Translations under genes and position numbers: made by a program
Assembly (NCBI RefSeq): GCF_019331715.1
Contig: NZ_JAHBBG010000003.1
Coordinates: 1-64,000 of the forward strand
Direction of reading: 5' to 3'
DNA: 64,000 nucleotides
Origin: Bifidobacterium simiiventris
Lineage (GTDB): Bacteria; Actinomycetota; Actinomycetes; Actinomycetales; Bifidobacteriaceae
Notes under the pieces: generated by a model
Told to the model about the DNA's origin: nothing
Seen by the model: only the letters and a program-made list of their open reading frames with translations
Databases searched by the model: none
Part shown: in pieces, positions 43,558 through 52,885 of the stretch
Layout: every line of letters starts with the position of its first letter
How positions within the stretch are numbered: position 1 is the first letter of the stretch

Positions 43558-44622
43558 TCAGTCCCACCCCTGCCAGCGGCGGAACAAGGCCAGCTTTGCG
43601 AACAGGTCTCCGAACAGCAGCCGGTTGTCGACCTGCGTGATCACGTGGATGCCGCGCCCGGCCAGCGCATCCGCCTCGCTCACCGGCTCCACGCCGACCG
43701 GCCGATCGTCGTCGTCCAGCGTCGGACGCGCGATCGTGATCCACTGGCTTGACGCCGGTTCCCGATCCCACGGCGTCAGCAGGGCGGTCAGGCTCACCAG
43801 CGGCGAGTCGCCGAGGCAGTACGCGCCGGTCGGCCGCGTCCAATACCGCTCGCCGTGCAGCCGGATGTTGTCGATCTCGCCGCACAGATACCTGCCCAGT
43901 TCACCGCACGGCAGTACGTGCGCGGCCAACTCCGCGGTCGAGACGAGGCACTGCCGGTACGCGTTGCGCGGCACCTGCCACAGCGGGAACGCGCAGTTCG
44001 TGAGCAGCATCCGAGCCGCGATCGGGTCGATCTGCGCGTTGTATTCCTTGGCGAGCCGGCCCAGCGGCGCCTCGCCGTACCCCGGATACTCCTGTCCGCC
44101 GATCCACACGACCGTCATGCGCTCGGCGATGCGCGGTTCGGTCAGATACGCGCTGATCAGATCGGTCACGCCGCCGCCGGCCACGTAGAACAGCGGCAGA
44201 TCGGTGTCGTCGCGCATCGCCTCGCGGATGATCGCGTCGCGCGCGGCGCTCGGCCGCGGCGTGTGGTCGTCGGCCAGCGGCAGCTCGGAACCGGCGACGA
44301 GCGCATCGTCATAACCGGTTAAGCCCAGCAATCCGAACAGTTTGCGCACGCGGGCCGTGCCGTGCGCGACCGTGTCGCCGGATGGGTCGATGAAGTCGCC
44401 GTTGCACAGGTGCGAGACGACGATCAGCCGGATGTCAACCGTCTCGCACAGCACATGGTGCGTCAGCTGGAACAGATCGTCCGGATCGCCGGCGAAATCA
44501 TTATCGATGATCACGCGGCAGGCCTTGGGGCGTTGCGTCGTGCCGCCGTCCGTGCCGGTCTCGCCGCCCAGCCACGGACTCGTATTCAATGCCCACGTCT
44601 TCGTTGGCCGTTCGTCTGCCAT
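43558..44622 (-). CDS. Inosine/uridine-preferring nucleoside hydrolase-family protein
   Basis: A 354-aa protein with the nucleoside hydrolase calcium-binding motif IIDNDFAGDPDDLFQL (residues about 33-48) and the downstream family pattern PLFYVAGGGVTDLISAYL and VVWIGGQ. Members cleave N-glycosidic bonds of nucleosides. AAAGGAGCG precedes the ATG at 44622. The divergent lacI and the shared operator-like site suggest sugar control. Exact nucleoside substrate is unknown. Confidence 0.85.
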   Translation of the reverse strand: MADERPTKTWALNTSPWLGGETGTDGGTTQRPKACRVIIDNDFAGDPDDLFQLTHHVLCETVDIRLIVVSHLCNGDFIDPSGDTVAHGTARVRKLFGLLGLTGYDDALVAGSELPLADDHTPRPSAARDAIIREAMRDDTDLPLFYVAGGGVTDLISAYLTEPRIAERMTVVWIGGQEYPGYGEAPLGRLAKEYNAQIDPIAARMLLTNCAFPLWQVPRNAYRQCLVSTAELAAHVLPCGELGRYLCGEIDNIRLHGERYWTRPTGAYCLGDSPLVSLTALLTPWDREPASSQWITIARPTLDDDDRPVGVEPVSEADALAGRGIHVITQVDNRLLFGDLFAKLALFRRWQGWD

Positions 44623-44663
44623 AATGATCGCTCCTTTATGCAACACGTTTCCCGTATCCGTTT

Positions 44664-44680
44664 TGTACAACGATGTAACT
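44664..44680. promoter_or_regulatory. Operator-like motif, nucleoside hydrolase/lacI region
   Basis: TGTACAACGATGTAACT contains the core TACAACGATGTA, also seen as its reverse complement at 47,073 and as partial copies at 47,099, 48,181 and 48,215. The common core is about TACAACGNTGTA, as expected for a LacI-family site. Confidence 0.7.
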
Positions 44681-44792
44681 ACGAGTATAGTGGTAATCCA
44701 GTTGACTACGCGGAATGTGTGAAACATTTGCGTTCCAACTTGTGGCGATGGCGCCGTGACCTTGACATTGAACGGACGAGATTGGAGAGTAA

Positions 44793-45845
44793 ATGGTAAC
44801 TCGGTCTTCCACCAGTGATCATGTCGTTACGATGCGTGATGTCGCCAAAGTGGCTGGCGTGTCGATTAAGACGGTTTCGAACGTCGTCAATAACTATGAG
44901 TTCGTTTCCGATGCGACGCGAACGAAAGTGCATAAAGCCATCGACGACCTCGGTTATGTGGTGAACGTGTCTGCCCGCAACCTGCGCCGCGGCCGCACCG
45001 GTATCATCGGACTGGCGATTCCCGATCTGCAGATGCCGTATTTCGCGCAGCTGTCGTCGCTGGTGATCGAGGAGGCGAAGAAGGTCGGTCTGCGCGTGAT
45101 CGTGGAGCCGACGCTGTACTCGCGCGAGGGCGAATTCGATGCGCTGCTCGGCTCGCAGCAGACCATGATGGACGGTTTGATCTACAGCCCGCTGGAACTT
45201 GGGCTTGATGATGTGCAGGATCTGACTCTCGACTATCCGATGGTGCTGATCGGAGAACGGATTTTCACGGAACGATTTGACCACATCGCCACGGAGAACG
45301 TGGAGGGCGCCAAGCGCGCCACCCAGTATCTGCTGCAGACGGGTTGCCGTCGTGTCGCCGTGATCGGAACTCATCCCGGGGAGACGATTGGATCGGCTGG
45401 GTTGAGATTGCGCGGATATCGGGAGGCCTTGGAAGAGGCCGGTGTGGAATATGACGCAAGGCTTGAGTCGCCGTCGCTGATGTGGCACCGAAACAATGGC
45501 GTCGAGGCAATGGATAAGCTGCTGGACTCCGGCGTGCGGCCGGACGGCGTCGTGGCGCTTAACGACATGCTCGCCTCCGGCGCGATGCATGCGATCCAGA
45601 TGCGTGGACTGCGCATCCCCGAGGATATTTCGGTGGTCGGCTTCGACAATTCCGATGATTCGCAGTATCTGTCGCCGGCGCTGACCTCGATCGCACCCGG
45701 GCTTGAGGCGGTGGCGCGGCTGTCGGTACGCGTGCTCAACGAGCGCATCGCCGGTCAGAACCCGCTCGGCAATCCAACCGACGCTCCGGTCTTCCGCAAG
45801 GTCTCCTCCAGCCTGGTCGTCCGCCAGTCCACCCGCTCGCTCTAG
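44793..45845 (+). CDS. LacI-family transcriptional regulator 1
   Basis: A 350-aa regulator. The N-terminal helix-turn-helix reads VTMRDVAKVAGVSIKTVSNV with the hinge YVVNVSARNLRRGRTGIIGL. The periplasmic-binding-like effector domain ends with SPALTSIAPG. Probably controls the divergent nucleoside hydrolase and possibly the sugar locus through the TACAACGNTGTA motif. GGAGAG lies before the ATG. It ends overlapping by four bases with the convergent nucleotidyltransferase gene. Confidence 0.93.
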   Translation: MVTRSSTSDHVVTMRDVAKVAGVSIKTVSNVVNNYEFVSDATRTKVHKAIDDLGYVVNVSARNLRRGRTGIIGLAIPDLQMPYFAQLSSLVIEEAKKVGLRVIVEPTLYSREGEFDALLGSQQTMMDGLIYSPLELGLDDVQDLTLDYPMVLIGERIFTERFDHIATENVEGAKRATQYLLQTGCRRVAVIGTHPGETIGSAGLRLRGYREALEEAGVEYDARLESPSLMWHRNNGVEAMDKLLDSGVRPDGVVALNDMLASGAMHAIQMRGLRIPEDISVVGFDNSDDSQYLSPALTSIAPGLEAVARLSVRVLNERIAGQNPLGNPTDAPVFRKVSSSLVVRQSTRSL

Positions 45846-46393
45846 CTTGTCGCTGTTTGGCGAGCCAGTTCCGCCGCCCGATCTTCGATATCCTCCATGA
45901 ACAGCTCTTGTGATCCGGCTGACCCACCGCCGAAATACTGGTGCACGATGTTGTCGATATCCATCCAGTTCCTGAGATGCAACGCATTGAATAGTACTGC
46001 GGCGTCGTCCAGATCCTTCTGGCTGCGTCGGTCACTCATGGCTTTCATGGCGAGCAGATACCGTTGTGAGGCGAATCGGATGGTGAAACCGGCGCGGTCG
46101 AAATATGTCACTGGAGCATCGTCTGCATGGATTGGCAGCACATCTCGAACCTGCATGTTCAACCATTGGCGGTCTACGCCGGCATGATGCGATGCGATGG
46201 ATTCCGCCAACTCCTTTATCTGGCGGTAAGGTTGGAAGACCGAATCCACGTCATGGGTCGCTCGCAGATCAGGGTGGTGGAACATCATCGCGCATCCGCC
46301 GTATATCGTCATGGTCCCCGAAATGCCGTGCGCCACGCAGGATTCCGCCAGCTCGTCGATCAGGGACATGAGTTCGCCGCGGGTCATTTCCAT
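45842..46393 (-). CDS. Nucleotidyltransferase-type protein, possible toxin partner
   Basis: A 183-aa protein with an N-terminal nucleotidyltransferase-like core: MTIYGGCAMMFHHPDLRATH followed by DVDSVF, the pattern of proteins such as AbiEii/MenA-type toxins and DUF6036. The site AAGGAGAACTTCA supports the first ATG at 46393; a second in-frame ATG is two codons on. It overlaps the upstream HTH gene by 10 bases, so the two are probably translated together. Either a toxin or a repair-type enzyme; the toxin reading is inference. Confidence 0.65.
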   Translation of the reverse strand: MEMTRGELMSLIDELAESCVAHGISGTMTIYGGCAMMFHHPDLRATHDVDSVFQPYRQIKELAESIASHHAGVDRQWLNMQVRDVLPIHADDAPVTYFDRAGFTIRFASQRYLLAMKAMSDRRSQKDLDDAAVLFNALHLRNWMDIDNIVHQYFGGGSAGSQELFMEDIEDRAAELARQTATS

Positions 46394-46965
46394 TGAAGTT
46401 CTCCTTGCGGTAGATAGACGTTGTATGCGAGGAAGTCCGGGTCGGGTTGTGTGGCGGAGCGGTAGATCTTGCGCAGGGGAGTCCATTGAACGGGGAGCCT
46501 CAGGTCTGATTCGGCGAGTCCGTGCGCGTTGGGCCAGTGCTGTTGGCGGTAGAGGCCGGCCATAAAGGCTCGCCATTCCTTGTTCGGCAAACGTTTGAGC
46601 ACGGTTGAAAGATCTTCGAGTGCGTGTGCGGGACTGGCTGAGGAAGATTCCAACAACTCCCTCATGCTGGCCGATATCGGCGGCCAGGAGTCGGCATTGT
46701 CTCGACCGGCATAGGAATTGATCGTCTTGATAAGGTCTTCCATGCGCAGCCCGCACATGTCGAGCGTGACCTGTTCCAATGGGCTGAGCGTGATCTGGTA
46801 GCCCAGATGCTCCGCAGCGGTCGTGATCTTGCCGAACGCCGGGTCGATGCGTCCGTTCAAGGCGCGTGAGATCAGTGATTCGCTGAGTCCGGTGGCGTGA
46901 GCCAATTGCGCCGCGTTCATGCCGCTGCGTTGCATGAGCTGTCGAAGAATCTCAGATGATTGCAT
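46384..46965 (-). CDS. HTH regulator, possible antitoxin
   Basis: A 193-aa protein with an N-terminal Cro/C1-type helix-turn-helix (MNAAQLAHATGLSESLISRA, residues about 15-34). The rest is unrecognised and contains LRKIYRSATQPDPDFLAYNV. It precedes the nucleotidyltransferase gene with a 10-base overlap. A 14-bp palindrome overlaps its start codon, and TATGAT lies close upstream, consistent with a short or absent leader and autoregulation. Confidence 0.75.
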   Translation of the reverse strand: MQSSEILRQLMQRSGMNAAQLAHATGLSESLISRALNGRIDPAFGKITTAAEHLGYQITLSPLEQVTLDMCGLRMEDLIKTINSYAGRDNADSWPPISASMRELLESSSASPAHALEDLSTVLKRLPNKEWRAFMAGLYRQQHWPNAHGLAESDLRLPVQWTPLRKIYRSATQPDPDFLAYNVYLPQGELQWK

Positions 46966-46973
46966 ATATGCAA
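46960..46973. promoter_or_regulatory. Palindrome at the HTH gene start
   Basis: TTGCATATATGCAA is a perfect palindrome that includes the start codon of the HTH gene. Probable autoregulatory site. Confidence 0.6.
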
Positions 46974-47072
46974 GAATATCATATGGCGGCGTTTTGCCAA
47001 GACGGCCGCGTTCGCGGAGATGCGGGCGGGGCGGTGGCTCCTCGCTGTGTTTGCGAAGGGAAACGCCGGGTT

Positions 47073-47112
47073 GTTACATCGTTGTAAGTTTGGTATATTC
47101 AACGATGTACAT
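47073..47112. promoter_or_regulatory. Operator-like motifs upstream of GH43
   Basis: GTTACATCGTTGTAA (47,073-47,087) is the reverse complement of the 44,664 motif core, and TCAACGATGTACAT (47,099-47,112) is a second partial copy. Both lie within 75 bases of the GH43 start. Confidence 0.7.
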
Positions 47113-47144
47113 CAACTCACCGTTGAATTGACAAAGGATAAACA

Positions 47145-48167
47145 ATGATTGTTTACCATAATCCAGTCGTGCTGCAGCGCGCGGATCCGTGGGTGCTCAA
47201 GGTCGACGGCACCTATTGGTTCACCGCGTCTGATCCGGAGTACGACAAGATCGCCATCCGTCGCGCCCGGACGATCAACGACCTGCAGAAGGCCCCGGAG
47301 ACCGTGGTCTGGCGCAAACATGAGTCCGGCGTGTGCAGCAAGTACATCTGGGCACCCGAACTGCACCGCATCAACGGCGCATGGTACATCTACTTCGCCG
47401 GCGCGGAGCATGAGTTCGAGCCGAGCGGCATGCCGACGCACCGCATGTTCGTGCTCGAGAACACCGACGCCGACCCGACGACTGACAACTGGGTCGAGAA
47501 GGGTCAGATCATCACGCCGCTCGACTCGTTCTCGCTCGACGCCACCACCGAGGTGATCGACGGCGTGCAGTACCTCGTTTGGGCGCAGCACGACCCGGCC
47601 ATCCCCGGCAACTCCAACCTGTACATCGCCCCAATGGCGAACCCGTGGACGCTGGCCGACGACCCGGTCATGCTGTCCAAGCCCGAATACGACTGGGAGT
47701 GCGTCGATTTTCTCGTCAACGAAGGCCCGGCATTCCTGTTCCACGACGACAGGATCTTCATCACGTACTCCGCGTCCGGCACCGGCGTGCCGTATGCGGT
47801 CGGCCTGCTGAGCGCCGAACGCGGCTCCGATCTCATGGACCCGGCGAGCTGGACCAAGAGTCCGGTACCGGTGTTCAAGACGTGCGCCGAAAACGGCCAG
47901 TACGGTCCCGGCCATAACTCGTTCACCAAGTCCGAGGACGGCGCGCAGGATCTGATGATCTACCACGCCCGCAACTACACCGATATCAAGGGCGATCCGC
48001 TGTTCGACCCGAATCGTCACGCCCGCGTCGGCGTGGTGCGCTGGAGCGACGACGGCATGCCGGACTTCGGCGTGCCCGAGCCTGACGACCGGTGGACGCC
48101 GACGACGACCGACGTGCTGCCGCCGGACGGGGGTCCGCTAGCCGGTCGGTCTGCTTCGGGAAAATAA
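47145..48167 (+). CDS. Glycoside hydrolase family 43 protein
   Basis: A 340-aa intracellular GH43-type five-bladed propeller. ADPWVLKVDGTYWFTASD carries the catalytic-base aspartate, KYIWAPELHRINGAWYIYFA is the family blade, and FLVNEGPAFLF carries the proton-donor glutamate. Similar proteins are alpha-L-arabinofuranosidases, but beta-xylosidase activity cannot be excluded. AAAGGATAAACA precedes the ATG. Two LacI-type motifs lie directly upstream and the ABC importer follows, so it belongs to a sugar-utilisation regulon. Confidence 0.88.
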   Translation: MIVYHNPVVLQRADPWVLKVDGTYWFTASDPEYDKIAIRRARTINDLQKAPETVVWRKHESGVCSKYIWAPELHRINGAWYIYFAGAEHEFEPSGMPTHRMFVLENTDADPTTDNWVEKGQIITPLDSFSLDATTEVIDGVQYLVWAQHDPAIPGNSNLYIAPMANPWTLADDPVMLSKPEYDWECVDFLVNEGPAFLFHDDRIFITYSASGTGVPYAVGLLSAERGSDLMDPASWTKSPVPVFKTCAENGQYGPGHNSFTKSEDGAQDLMIYHARNYTDIKGDPLFDPNRHARVGVVRWSDDGMPDFGVPEPDDRWTPTTTDVLPPDGGPLAGRSASGK

Positions 48168-48180
48168 TGCAACATCCGAT

Positions 48181-48228
48181 TTGTACAACGATAGAAAAAG
48201 TGCTATTATCAATTCCAACGTTGTAAAC
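48181..48228. promoter_or_regulatory. Operator-like motifs before the sugar importer
   Basis: TTGTACAACGAT (48,181-48,192) and CCAACGTTGTAAAC (48,215-48,228) bracket an AT-rich promoter region upstream of the binding-protein gene. Confidence 0.68.
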
Positions 48229-48378
48229 GAGCATTGAAGCTCAAACGGTGGGCGGACTGCATAAAGGTGTCATACCGCTCACCGCCGGTCGGAGTCCAAC
48301 GCCTTTTCGGAGACGAGTTGCCGCGTGTTGCAACGACATCATTCTTGGGAAACCAGGAGAAAATCAAGGAGGAAAACC

Positions 48379-49668
48379 ATGAACCACAGTCAAGCAATGA
48401 AGCTGACCGCGCTGACACTGGCGGGAGCGATGACGCTTTCTCTCGGTGCCTGCGGTGAAAGTTCTTCCAATGGGGGCGGTGCTGACGGCGGCACCACGGA
48501 AATCAGCGTGTGGAGCGGCTTCACTGAGAATGACGGCAAGGTCGTGCAGGCGATCGCCGATGAGTTCAACAAGTCTCAAGACAAGTACAAAGTGACGATC
48601 GAGCAGAACCCGTGGAACGTCATCAACGACAAGCTGCTCTCCGCGATTTCGGCCAAGAACGGCCCTGATGTGCTCACCTACGGTCCGGACACCGCCAAGG
48701 GATTCATCGACCAGGGCGCCTTCGTCTCCGTCGATGATTTCTATGCCGATTCCTCCAACGAAACCGATGTATATCGTGAGAATGTCGTTGAAGGCGGAGA
48801 GGTTGACGGAACCCACTACGGCGTACCGATGGGACACGCACCGTATTCCGTCTATTTCAACAAGGCCATTTTCGATAAGGCCGGCATCACCGAAGATCAG
48901 TATCCCAAGACGTGGGAGGATTTGGCTGAGTTGGCGGCAAAGCTGACCGTAGATGAGAACGGTGACGGCACTCCGGAACAGTACGGCATTGCGCTGGCGG
49001 ATAAGGATGCCGGCTATTTGCCGACGTTCCTGCAGGCGGCCGGCACTGATCTCGTGGTCGACGGCAAGGCGAACCTCGACTCCGACGTGGCGAAGGAGAC
49101 CCTGACCTGGATTCGCGACAACTTCTACGCCAAGAAGAGCTCCCCGACCAACCTTTCGCTGGTCGACGGCCAGAGCCTGTTCATTTCAGGTAAAGCCGCG
49201 ATGTTCTGGATCGGACCGTGGATTGTCAACACCGCCAAGGAGAAGGGCATTGAGACCGGCACGTTTGAAATGCCGAAGGGCCCGAAGGAGCAGGTCACTC
49301 AGGCTGCGTCCACTTACTGGTACGCCACTTCGCAGATCGATGGCGACGAAGCCAAGACCGCTGCCGCCTATGCGTGGATGAAGTACTTCAACTCCAAGGA
49401 CAACCAGATCAAGTGGGCGCTCGAGGCGAACTATCCGGCCAACCGTACCGACATCACCGAGGACGAGATCAAGGACAATGCACTGATTGCCCAGATCAAT
49501 CCTTACATGGACAAGACGAAGCTCATGCTGGGCAGCGTCCCGACCGGTTTCGCCGATGTGCAATCCGAACTCAACGCGCTGGGGCCGAAGCTGTCTGCCT
49601 CCACTGGTGATATCTCCGCCATGCTCAAGGCATCCAACGACAAGATCCAGGGATATATCGAGCAGTAG
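48379..49668 (+). CDS. Sugar ABC transporter substrate-binding lipoprotein
   Basis: A 429-aa extracytoplasmic lipoprotein (MTLSLGACGES lipobox near residue 25) of the family 1 sugar-binding type. EISVWSGFTENDGKVVQAIA opens the mature domain and VYFNKAIFDKAG, SLFISGKAAMFWIGPWIV are typical. AAGGAGGAAAACC supports the ATG at 48379. First gene of an operon with two permeases and two hydrolases; the ATPase (MsiK-type) is presumably supplied elsewhere. Ligand inferred as an oligosaccharide released or taken up by the same locus. Confidence 0.92.
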   Translation: MNHSQAMKLTALTLAGAMTLSLGACGESSSNGGGADGGTTEISVWSGFTENDGKVVQAIADEFNKSQDKYKVTIEQNPWNVINDKLLSAISAKNGPDVLTYGPDTAKGFIDQGAFVSVDDFYADSSNETDVYRENVVEGGEVDGTHYGVPMGHAPYSVYFNKAIFDKAGITEDQYPKTWEDLAELAAKLTVDENGDGTPEQYGIALADKDAGYLPTFLQAAGTDLVVDGKANLDSDVAKETLTWIRDNFYAKKSSPTNLSLVDGQSLFISGKAAMFWIGPWIVNTAKEKGIETGTFEMPKGPKEQVTQAASTYWYATSQIDGDEAKTAAAYAWMKYFNSKDNQIKWALEANYPANRTDITEDEIKDNALIAQINPYMDKTKLMLGSVPTGFADVQSELNALGPKLSASTGDISAMLKASNDKIQGYIEQ

Positions 49669-49756
49669 ATCGGTGCGATGACAGTTCCCGATCTGTGAAA
49701 TAGATGGGCGGCGACTGGCAACGGCCGTCGCCCATCGCAACGTCGGAAGGACGACA

Positions 49757-50710
49757 ATGAGTAGCGCAAATTCCTCCTCTTACAAACCGCCTCGTTCTAT
49801 TGTTACCGTCGACTCGCCGCGCCGGGTAAACGGTATGAAGCGAGCACAGACTCGCGTCGGCTGGCTGTTTTCTGCGGCGGCGATTGTGATTATCGGCATG
49901 TTCGTGTTCTATCCGGCGTTCTACGCGCTGTATATGAGCTTCACCAATGCGACTGGCTTCAACAAGCCAAAATTCATCGGTCTTCAGAATTACGTGAAGC
50001 TCTTCACCAATGCGGATGCCATGCGTGCGCTCGCCAACACCGCCATCTACACGGTGATGTATATGCCGTTGCTCATCATCGTCGCGCTTGCCGTCGCCAT
50101 GCTGCTGAACCGTGATGATCTGCCGCTACGTGGTTTCTTCCGTTCCGCGATCTTCCTGCCGTTCGTCATCTCGATGGCCGTGGCCGCGATGGCATGGCAG
50201 TTCATCCTCGACCCGAATCTCGGCTTCCTGCCGTATTGGCTGTCCAAGATCGGCATTCGCATGGGCGACGTACTCGGCAGCACGACATGGGCGCTGCCCA
50301 CGGTCACCATCGTCGGCATCTGGAAGAACTTCGGCTACTTCATGGTCATTTTTCTGGCTGGCCTTCAAGGAGTCTCTCACGAACTGTATGAGGCGGCAGA
50401 ACTTGATGGATGCGGTCCGTGGCGCAAGTTCACTGCGGTCACATTGCCCGGTCTGCGTTCCACGATGACCTATGTCATCATCATGGCACTCATCCAGTCG
50501 TTCCAGGCATTCGACCAGATCTACGTGATGACTTCCGGCGGTCCGGATCATATGACCGAAACCGTCGTCTACCGCATCTACACCGAAGGCTTCCGCAACT
50601 TCCACCTTGGTTCCGCTTCGGCGTTGAGCTATGTGCTGCTCATCGTCACGTTCATCGTGGGCGTGATCCAGCTGGTCATCAACAATCGTCATGAGAAGGA
50701 GGATCTGTGA
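49757..50710 (+). CDS. Sugar ABC transporter permease, MalF type
   Basis: A 317-aa permease with six spans after a polar N-terminus of about 35 residues. The EAA loop reads ELYEAAELDGCGPWRKFTAV, and GGPDHMTETVVYRIYTEGF precedes the last spans, as in MalF-like proteins. GGAAGGACGACA lies before the ATG. Its TGA overlaps the next ATG by one base. Works with the following permease and the binding protein. Confidence 0.93.
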   Translation: MSSANSSSYKPPRSIVTVDSPRRVNGMKRAQTRVGWLFSAAAIVIIGMFVFYPAFYALYMSFTNATGFNKPKFIGLQNYVKLFTNADAMRALANTAIYTVMYMPLLIIVALAVAMLLNRDDLPLRGFFRSAIFLPFVISMAVAAMAWQFILDPNLGFLPYWLSKIGIRMGDVLGSTTWALPTVTIVGIWKNFGYFMVIFLAGLQGVSHELYEAAELDGCGPWRKFTAVTLPGLRSTMTYVIIMALIQSFQAFDQIYVMTSGGPDHMTETVVYRIYTEGFRNFHLGSASALSYVLLIVTFIVGVIQLVINNRHEKEDL

Positions 50711-51570
50711 TGTCCGTACAGAGCCGTTACCTGAGCCCGAAGGTCATTGTCGAACGTATCGGCGTGTATGCTCTGTTGATCCTGACCTCGTTGATCACCA
50801 TCTTTCCGTTCTTCGTGTGCCTGATCACTTCGTTCGCGCCGAACAAGGACATCAATGTCTGGCCGCCGAAACTGATTCCTTCGTCGTTCACGCTCGACAA
50901 TTACGTCCAGCTGTTTGCTCGTATTCCGGTTGGGCGTCAGTTCCTCAATTCGATCCTATTCGCGGGTGGTGTGACGCTGTTTTCGGTGATCTTCGACTCG
51001 CTCGCCGCCTATGCATTGTCTCGATTGGATTTCCGCGGTCGTAACGCGTTGCTGTTCACGCTCATCGCCAGCATGATGATCCCGTATCAGGCGCTGCTCA
51101 TTCCGACCTATCGCATGCTGTCGGCAGCTGGCCTTGTCGGTTCGTACAACATGGTCGCCATGATCATCCCCCGCATGGCGGATGTGGCGGGCATCTTCCT
51201 GCTGCGCCAGTTCTTCATTTCGCTGCCGCGTGATCTTGACAATGCGGCCCGAATCGACGGCGCCGGTGAATTGCGTGTGTTCTGGTCGGTGGTGTTGCCG
51301 AACGCGAAGCAGGGGCTGTTCACGCTTGCTTTGTTCAATTTCATGAACAACTGGAACGATCTGTTGTGGCCGCTGATCATGACCTCGAAGACGGAGGACC
51401 GTACGCTAATCGCCGGCCTGTCGCTGCTCAACGGTTCGGTTGGCGGTGCGATTCCGTACGGCATCATGATGGCCGGTTCCGTAATCGCCGCCGTGCCTCT
51501 GGTGATCGTGTTCGCGTTCGTGCAGAAGCAGTTCGTCGAAGGCGTCGCCATGAGCGGCATGAAGGGGTAA
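50710..51570 (+). CDS. Sugar ABC transporter permease, MalG type
   Basis: A 286-aa permease with six spans. The EAA-type motif is PRDLDNAARIDGAGELRVFW. AAGGAGG precedes the ATG at 50710; a GTG one codon upstream is possible but the ATG overlap with the previous stop is preferred. Ends four bases before the GH1-like gene, so the operon continues. Confidence 0.93.
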   Translation: MSVQSRYLSPKVIVERIGVYALLILTSLITIFPFFVCLITSFAPNKDINVWPPKLIPSSFTLDNYVQLFARIPVGRQFLNSILFAGGVTLFSVIFDSLAAYALSRLDFRGRNALLFTLIASMMIPYQALLIPTYRMLSAAGLVGSYNMVAMIIPRMADVAGIFLLRQFFISLPRDLDNAARIDGAGELRVFWSVVLPNAKQGLFTLALFNFMNNWNDLLWPLIMTSKTEDRTLIAGLSLLNGSVGGAIPYGIMMAGSVIAAVPLVIVFAFVQKQFVEGVAMSGMKG

Positions 51571-51574
51571 TCCG

Positions 51575-52822
51575 ATGACCAAATGGTTTGAACATGGCGA
51601 GAGGCTCAACTTTTCCTTGGGCATTGAAGATACGTTCATTCCCCAAACCCGACCGGGAATGCGCGCCTTGGACGAATATGAGCTGACGGGCCATTATGAG
51701 CACTGGCACGAGGATCTCGGCTTGATCTCCGAAACCGGTGCCAACCAGGTGCGCTGGGGCATTCCGTGGTATCTGGTCAATCCCGAACCGGGCGTATTCC
51801 GATTCGATTGGCTCGACCAGGTTGTGGATCGTTTTGAGGAGCTCGGCGTCGACGTGATCGTCGATCTCATGCATTACGGCACGCCTCTATGGATGGATAA
51901 CAGTTTCATCAACCATGATTACCCGCAGTACGTCGCTGAGTATGCGGCGACGGTCGCCGAACGGTACCGTGGTCGGCTGAATATCTGGACGCCGCTCAAT
52001 GAGCCGCTGTTGAACATGATGTACTGTGGCCAGTATGGCTACTGGCCCCCATATCTGACCGGTGACGACGGATTTGTCAAGCTGTTCCGGCAGATCACAC
52101 GGGGCATGATCCTCACGCAGAACGCCATCGCCGACGTGGATCCGGAAGCCAGTTTCGTCAACGTCGAAGCGTCGTTCCGCTTCGGTGGCGACCGTGACGC
52201 GTACCGTGACGAAATCGAGTTTCTTGAGCATCGTCGGTTCCTCGTCGAAGATACGATCATGGGCCGTGTGGATGATTCGCATCCACTGGCGGGTTGGCTT
52301 GCTCGTCATGGTCTGAGCGATGATGATCTGCAATGGTATCGTGATCATGCGGTTATGCCTGATGTGATCGGGGTGAATTATTATCCGCAGGTTTCCACGG
52401 TGAATTACGTTGCCGGGGATCCTCATGACGGTTCGCCGTATGACCCGATGCCATTCCGCAACGATGGCGTTGAAGGGTTGAAGGAAGTACTTACGCTGTT
52501 TTCGCAACGGTATGGGTTGCCTGTGTACCTGACCGAAACCTGTTCTCCGGGACCGGTGGAGGAGCGTATTCGCTGGTTGCATGAATCGGTGGCTGCCGTC
52601 GATGGGCTGCGGTCGGAAGGCATGAACCTCATCGGGTACACATGGTGGTCGTTGTTCGACATGATGTACTGGGTGTACCGGGACGAGAACAAGCCCGCGG
52701 AACACTATCTGGCCCAAATGGGATTATGGGACCTGCGCGCCAATGACCGTCACTCGTTTGATCGCGTACGGACGGCGGCGGTTGATGTATATCGGCAACT
52801 GGCTGACGCGCATCGAGCTTGA
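51575..52822 (+). CDS. GH1-like family (clan GH-A) glycosidase
   Basis: A 415-aa TIM-barrel glycosidase. The acid/base signature WTPLNEPLLN (NEP, residues about 128-137) and the nucleophile loop LPVYLTETCSPG (about 312-323) fit retaining clan GH-A enzymes of the GH1 type, though it is shorter than usual beta-glucosidases. No signal peptide, so it acts on imported oligosaccharides. The ATG follows the importer stop by four bases. Substrate class (glucoside, xyloside or similar) is not determined. Confidence 0.78.
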   Translation: MTKWFEHGERLNFSLGIEDTFIPQTRPGMRALDEYELTGHYEHWHEDLGLISETGANQVRWGIPWYLVNPEPGVFRFDWLDQVVDRFEELGVDVIVDLMHYGTPLWMDNSFINHDYPQYVAEYAATVAERYRGRLNIWTPLNEPLLNMMYCGQYGYWPPYLTGDDGFVKLFRQITRGMILTQNAIADVDPEASFVNVEASFRFGGDRDAYRDEIEFLEHRRFLVEDTIMGRVDDSHPLAGWLARHGLSDDDLQWYRDHAVMPDVIGVNYYPQVSTVNYVAGDPHDGSPYDPMPFRNDGVEGLKEVLTLFSQRYGLPVYLTETCSPGPVEERIRWLHESVAAVDGLRSEGMNLIGYTWWSLFDMMYWVYRDENKPAEHYLAQMGLWDLRANDRHSFDRVRTAAVDVYRQLADAHRA

Positions 52823-52885
52823 TCGTAAACCATACGGCAACCGGATATGTTCTGATTGCACCCCACCTATTGAGGATAAAGTCAT

